This document shows, in pieces, positions 61,594 to 64,000 of a DNA stretch of 64,000 bases (positions within the stretch are counted from its first letter, which is position 1; every line of letters starts with the position of its first letter). Made by a program: the position numbers and the translations under genes. The stretch covers positions 81,564,734 to 81,628,733 of the forward strand of contig OY744532.1 of assembly GCA_963556195.1 (NCBI GenBank). Direction: 5' to 3'. Source of the stretch: Sepiola atlantica. Its lineage: Eukaryota; Mollusca; Cephalopoda; Sepiida; Sepiolidae. Under the pieces are notes generated by a model. That model saw only the letters and a list, made by a program, of their open reading frames with translations. It had not been told where the DNA came from and ran no database searches.

Positions 61594-61740
61594 TATTTAT
61601 ATATACTTATATTTATATCTATACCTATATTTATATGTAATATACACACATATATATATATATATATGGGTGTGTGTGTGTGTGTGTGTTGGGGGGGTGA
61701 TTGTGTGTGGGTGTGTGTGTGTACATTTATGTATTGACTA
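61594..61740. repeat. TA/TTTATA tract followed by (TG)n
   Basis: Degenerate tatatttatat words, TA at 61648-61666, then gtgtgt runs with a g-run to about 61722. Confidence 0.9.
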
Positions 61741-62139
61741 ATCGAGGTGGAGTTGTATTCATACAGGTTCGATTACTTATCAAATGAAAGTTAGTGGGGC
61801 AGTTTACTATAGTGCTCAATTTAAAGATAGGTCGTGTTTTCTTTACTAACCGATCTTATGTTTTTTATCCCCGAATATACATTATATATGATGACAATCT
61901 ACCTAGACCTTCTTCATAAAACTTTCTTCTCTATCCCAATCTACACCTTCACAGCTGCGTCTCCTCTCATTACACGTTTTCAATGTATATTTTCATGCAT
62001 CAGTGGTTGCACACCGCAATTCTCAGATACTTAGAAATTAGTGATATGTTATGAAGTTTTAGTTTTATCTGCAGACATGTAAAGGCAGAAGGTTGATAGA
62101 ATTACTGTCTACTATATGCTTGAGAAAGTTACCAAATAA
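61741..62139. other. No gene recognised
   Basis: AT-rich DNA, no supported feature. The 66-codon frame at 61834-62034 has no motif. Confidence 0.4.
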
Positions 62140-62159
62140 GCTTATATATATATATATAG

Positions 62160-62197
<38 letters not shown>

Positions 62198-62296
62198 ATA
62201 TATATACATATATATATAAATATATATTATGTATATATTTGTATATATACATATGTATTTAGAAATTGTGTATATATATATATATATATGTTTATC

Positions 62297-62329
<33 letters not shown>

Positions 62330-62392
62330 CTATATCTATCTATCTATCTATATATATATGTATATATATATGTATATATATATATAGATATA
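62140..62392. repeat. (TA)n microsatellite with (TATC)n
   Basis: TA tract of about 250 bp with a short tatctatctatc run near 62334-62351 and several aaata/tgta interruptions. Confidence 0.93.
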
Positions 62393-62782
62393 ATAACAGT
62401 TTTAAAAAGGTTGAAGGCAATGCGAAGTTCCGGATCGCTGAAAGCTGTGTAGAACAAAAACAAAACAAAACCGAAATAAGTCGGATATAGATCGAAAAGG
62501 CTTGTTTATTTTTCTAGACGAACTTACAAGACAGCAAGAGTGTTAGTTTGTAATATTCTGGATTATCAAGGATCAAGTTGATATATATATCGAGAGATGT
62601 TTTCCTCTCCTTGTCAAAAATAAATAAAAGAAAAATCCCGGATTCTGAGAAAATACCAGAAGCGGTGTGGGGGGGGGGGGTTAACCGGAAGTGTTCAGGA
62701 TAAATTATCCAGAGGAAAATTAAATAGATCGTAATTAGTTCTGATAAGATAATAATTAGATATTATATCTTATATTATTATT

Positions 62783-62784
<2 letters not shown>
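62393..62784. other. No gene recognised
   Basis: AT-rich DNA containing a ten-base g-run at about 62671-62680. Confidence 0.4.

Positions 62785-62831
<47 letters not shown>
62785..62831. repeat. (TA)n microsatellite
   Basis: About 47 bp of TA. It lies 3' of the - strand PLE, about 600 bp from its stop codon. Confidence 0.93.
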
Positions 62832-62834
<3 letters not shown>

Positions 62835-63439
62835 TTGTATGTTGTTTCTATTTATTTAATTTTTTTCATATATTTACTATTATTGTTATTGTTTTTTTAT
62901 CGTATATAAAACGTTGATTTTACTTATAATATATATTATTATCAACAAATTGGTTCCGGCATTAGATGTTATATATGCTGTAGATAGTTAATTAGTTTGT
63001 TGTCGGTGCAGTATATTATAATTTAGTTATGCCTGGTTAAGTTTAATCCTTATTTATTGGTTTTAATTTATCTCTTAAGTGTCTTTTGTTTTAGGTAGGT
63101 AGATAGATCGGTTTACTGGTTAAAGGGAGACAAATCTGTTATCTTTGGTATTAATTTATGAAGGAAATTCTGTTAATTGGCTTTGTTTGTTGAATTTATT
63201 TAACTAATCTCAGATTTCTTTTTCAATTGTTTGGATGTTTTATTTGTTTATTTATGTATTTGTATAGTGTGTGTTTATTTATTTATTAAGATGAGGTGGG
63301 GCGTGGTGTGGGGTTTGAGATCAAATAGTGGAGGTCAGGTACTAATGTAACTTAATATAATAGGTATGATTTGTGCAAATAATGTTTATTATGCGGGGTG
63401 GGGGTTATTATCTGTGAGATGGGTTCTGGGGGGAGTAGG
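62832..63439 (-). other. Probable 3' region of the right-edge PLE
   Basis: Non-coding DNA between the endonuclease stop and a TA tract. The placement matches PLE copy A, which also ends in TA, but the conserved 3' block with the hammerhead-like core is not visible here. If this is a PLE tail it belongs to another family. Confidence 0.35.
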
Positions 63440-64000
63440 TTATATGATGAAGGCAGAATTTAATTCGTGCTTCTGGTTCAAAACTGGATTATGTTTGAAA
63501 ATGAGAATATCTTCCATCAGTCTTAGGTCGCCTAGGTTCCTGGTCGAGGCTAGAATGGAAACGTTTATGTCTTGTTGTGTAGTATTGCATGAGGAAGTAT
63601 GTTTGAAGAAGGAAGATATAGTTGTGTTCATGTGTTCTTTTACACGCTGGTGTAGTTGTCTTGTAGTATGTCCAATATAGGAGTGGTTACAAATAGTGCA
63701 TAATATATTGTATACGCAGTTAGTGCGGTGGCATAGTCCAGTGGTAGCATGGTTCTTGATGGAAGTCTTTGGTGTGTTTAATTTTATTGGCAGTAAATGC
63801 GCATTTATTTTGTATGCGTGTAATTTCATTACGGGCATAGTCTAGTTTGGCTTTAAGGGGCACGGCTAATTTAAAATGAACAAATAGGCTATTGCAGGCA
63901 GGTTTTCCGTTGAAATTGGTCTGTATAGAACCGTCTTCTGTGATTTTGAGGTTAAAATCGAGGAGAGATAGTGAGCCGAAGTCGCTAGGGTGTTCTATAG
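63440..64000 (-). pseudogene. PLE reverse transcriptase C-terminus and GIY-YIG endonuclease, partial
   Basis: Enters from the right edge. On - an RT thumb segment reads SLLDFNLKITEDGS, then QTNFNGKPACNSLFVHF and PLKAKLDYARNEITRI (about 63960-63800). The GIY-YIG domain follows: CHRTNCVYNILCTICNHSYI, then GHTTRQLHQRVKEHM (about 63715-63615). The tail reads NLGDLRLMEDILIFKHNPVL (about 63535-63476) before the stop at 63440. A frameshift between about 63710 and 63830 separates the two parts. The VYNI...YIG spacing and following R...R..EH match the nuclease core. The copy is more complete in the endonuclease than copy A, and the RT core lies outside the window. Confidence 0.85.

Overview
This is a stretch of an AT-rich animal nuclear genome in which I find no convincing host gene. 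It is built from transposable elements, tandem repeats and about forty (TA)n-type microsatellites. The best lineage hint is a tRNA-Arg-like SINE family, the head of which keeps an ACG-type anticodon loop, present at three loci. Together with Penelope-like retroelements and the general repeat style this points to a mollusc, plausibly an octopus-like cephalopod. That assignment is an inference. Most long open frames are artefacts of (TA)n tracts (Tyr-Ile repeats) or of minisatellites.

Layout. 0.99-5.39 kb: a complete LTR retrotransposon on the + strand (LTRs 994-1795 and 4576-5391, GTAA target duplication, polypurine tract at 4562-4575), with a purine-rich interior in which I recognise no gag or pol. 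6.86-7.82 kb: two 255-260 bp direct repeats. 8.41-10.36 kb: a 5'-truncated, broken Penelope-like element (PLE) with the reverse transcriptase YIDD motif, a GIY-YIG remnant and a 3' end carrying a hammerhead-ribozyme-like core. 11.0-16.6 kb: three head-to-tail copies of a non-coding element that shares conserved ends, a ~515 bp repeat unit and embedded minisatellites (29-30 bp units), the middle copy interrupted by a 1.7 kb GA-rich block with ~20 bp repeats. 17.6-18.8 kb: a (TA)n-centred palindrome and a tandem SINE array. 20.0-23.1 kb: four successive tandem arrays (about 180 bp, 27/108 bp, ~75 bp and 36 bp units). 23.3-24.2 kb: a MITE-like element with long terminal inverted repeats.

24.8-29.1 kb: two more SINE loci, including a 331 bp-period head-to-tail array. 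30.97-31.18 kb: a solo LTR with a 5 bp duplication. 31.88 kb: a perfect 31 bp-arm hairpin. 35.28-35.59 kb: the C-terminal end of a LINE reverse transcriptase. 37-45 kb: MITE-like and foldback repeats. 45-58 kb: long, mostly featureless AT-rich DNA with a ~238 bp satellite at 54.4-55.1 kb and a PLE 3' end at 53.45 kb. 59.56-61.59 kb: a PLE 3' end with an intact hammerhead-like core, whose (TA)n tail is the insertion site of a 1,841 bp Tc1/mariner element. That element has ~300 bp, nearly identical TIRs and a broken DD34E transposase. 63.44-64.00 kb: a second PLE coding remnant on the - strand, running off the window.

The parts are nested rather than cooperative: elements sit inside or beside (TA)n tracts and inside one another. 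The items most worth follow-up are the hammerhead-like PLE ends, the minisatellite-bearing tandem element at 11-16.6 kb, and the SINE-derived tandem arrays.
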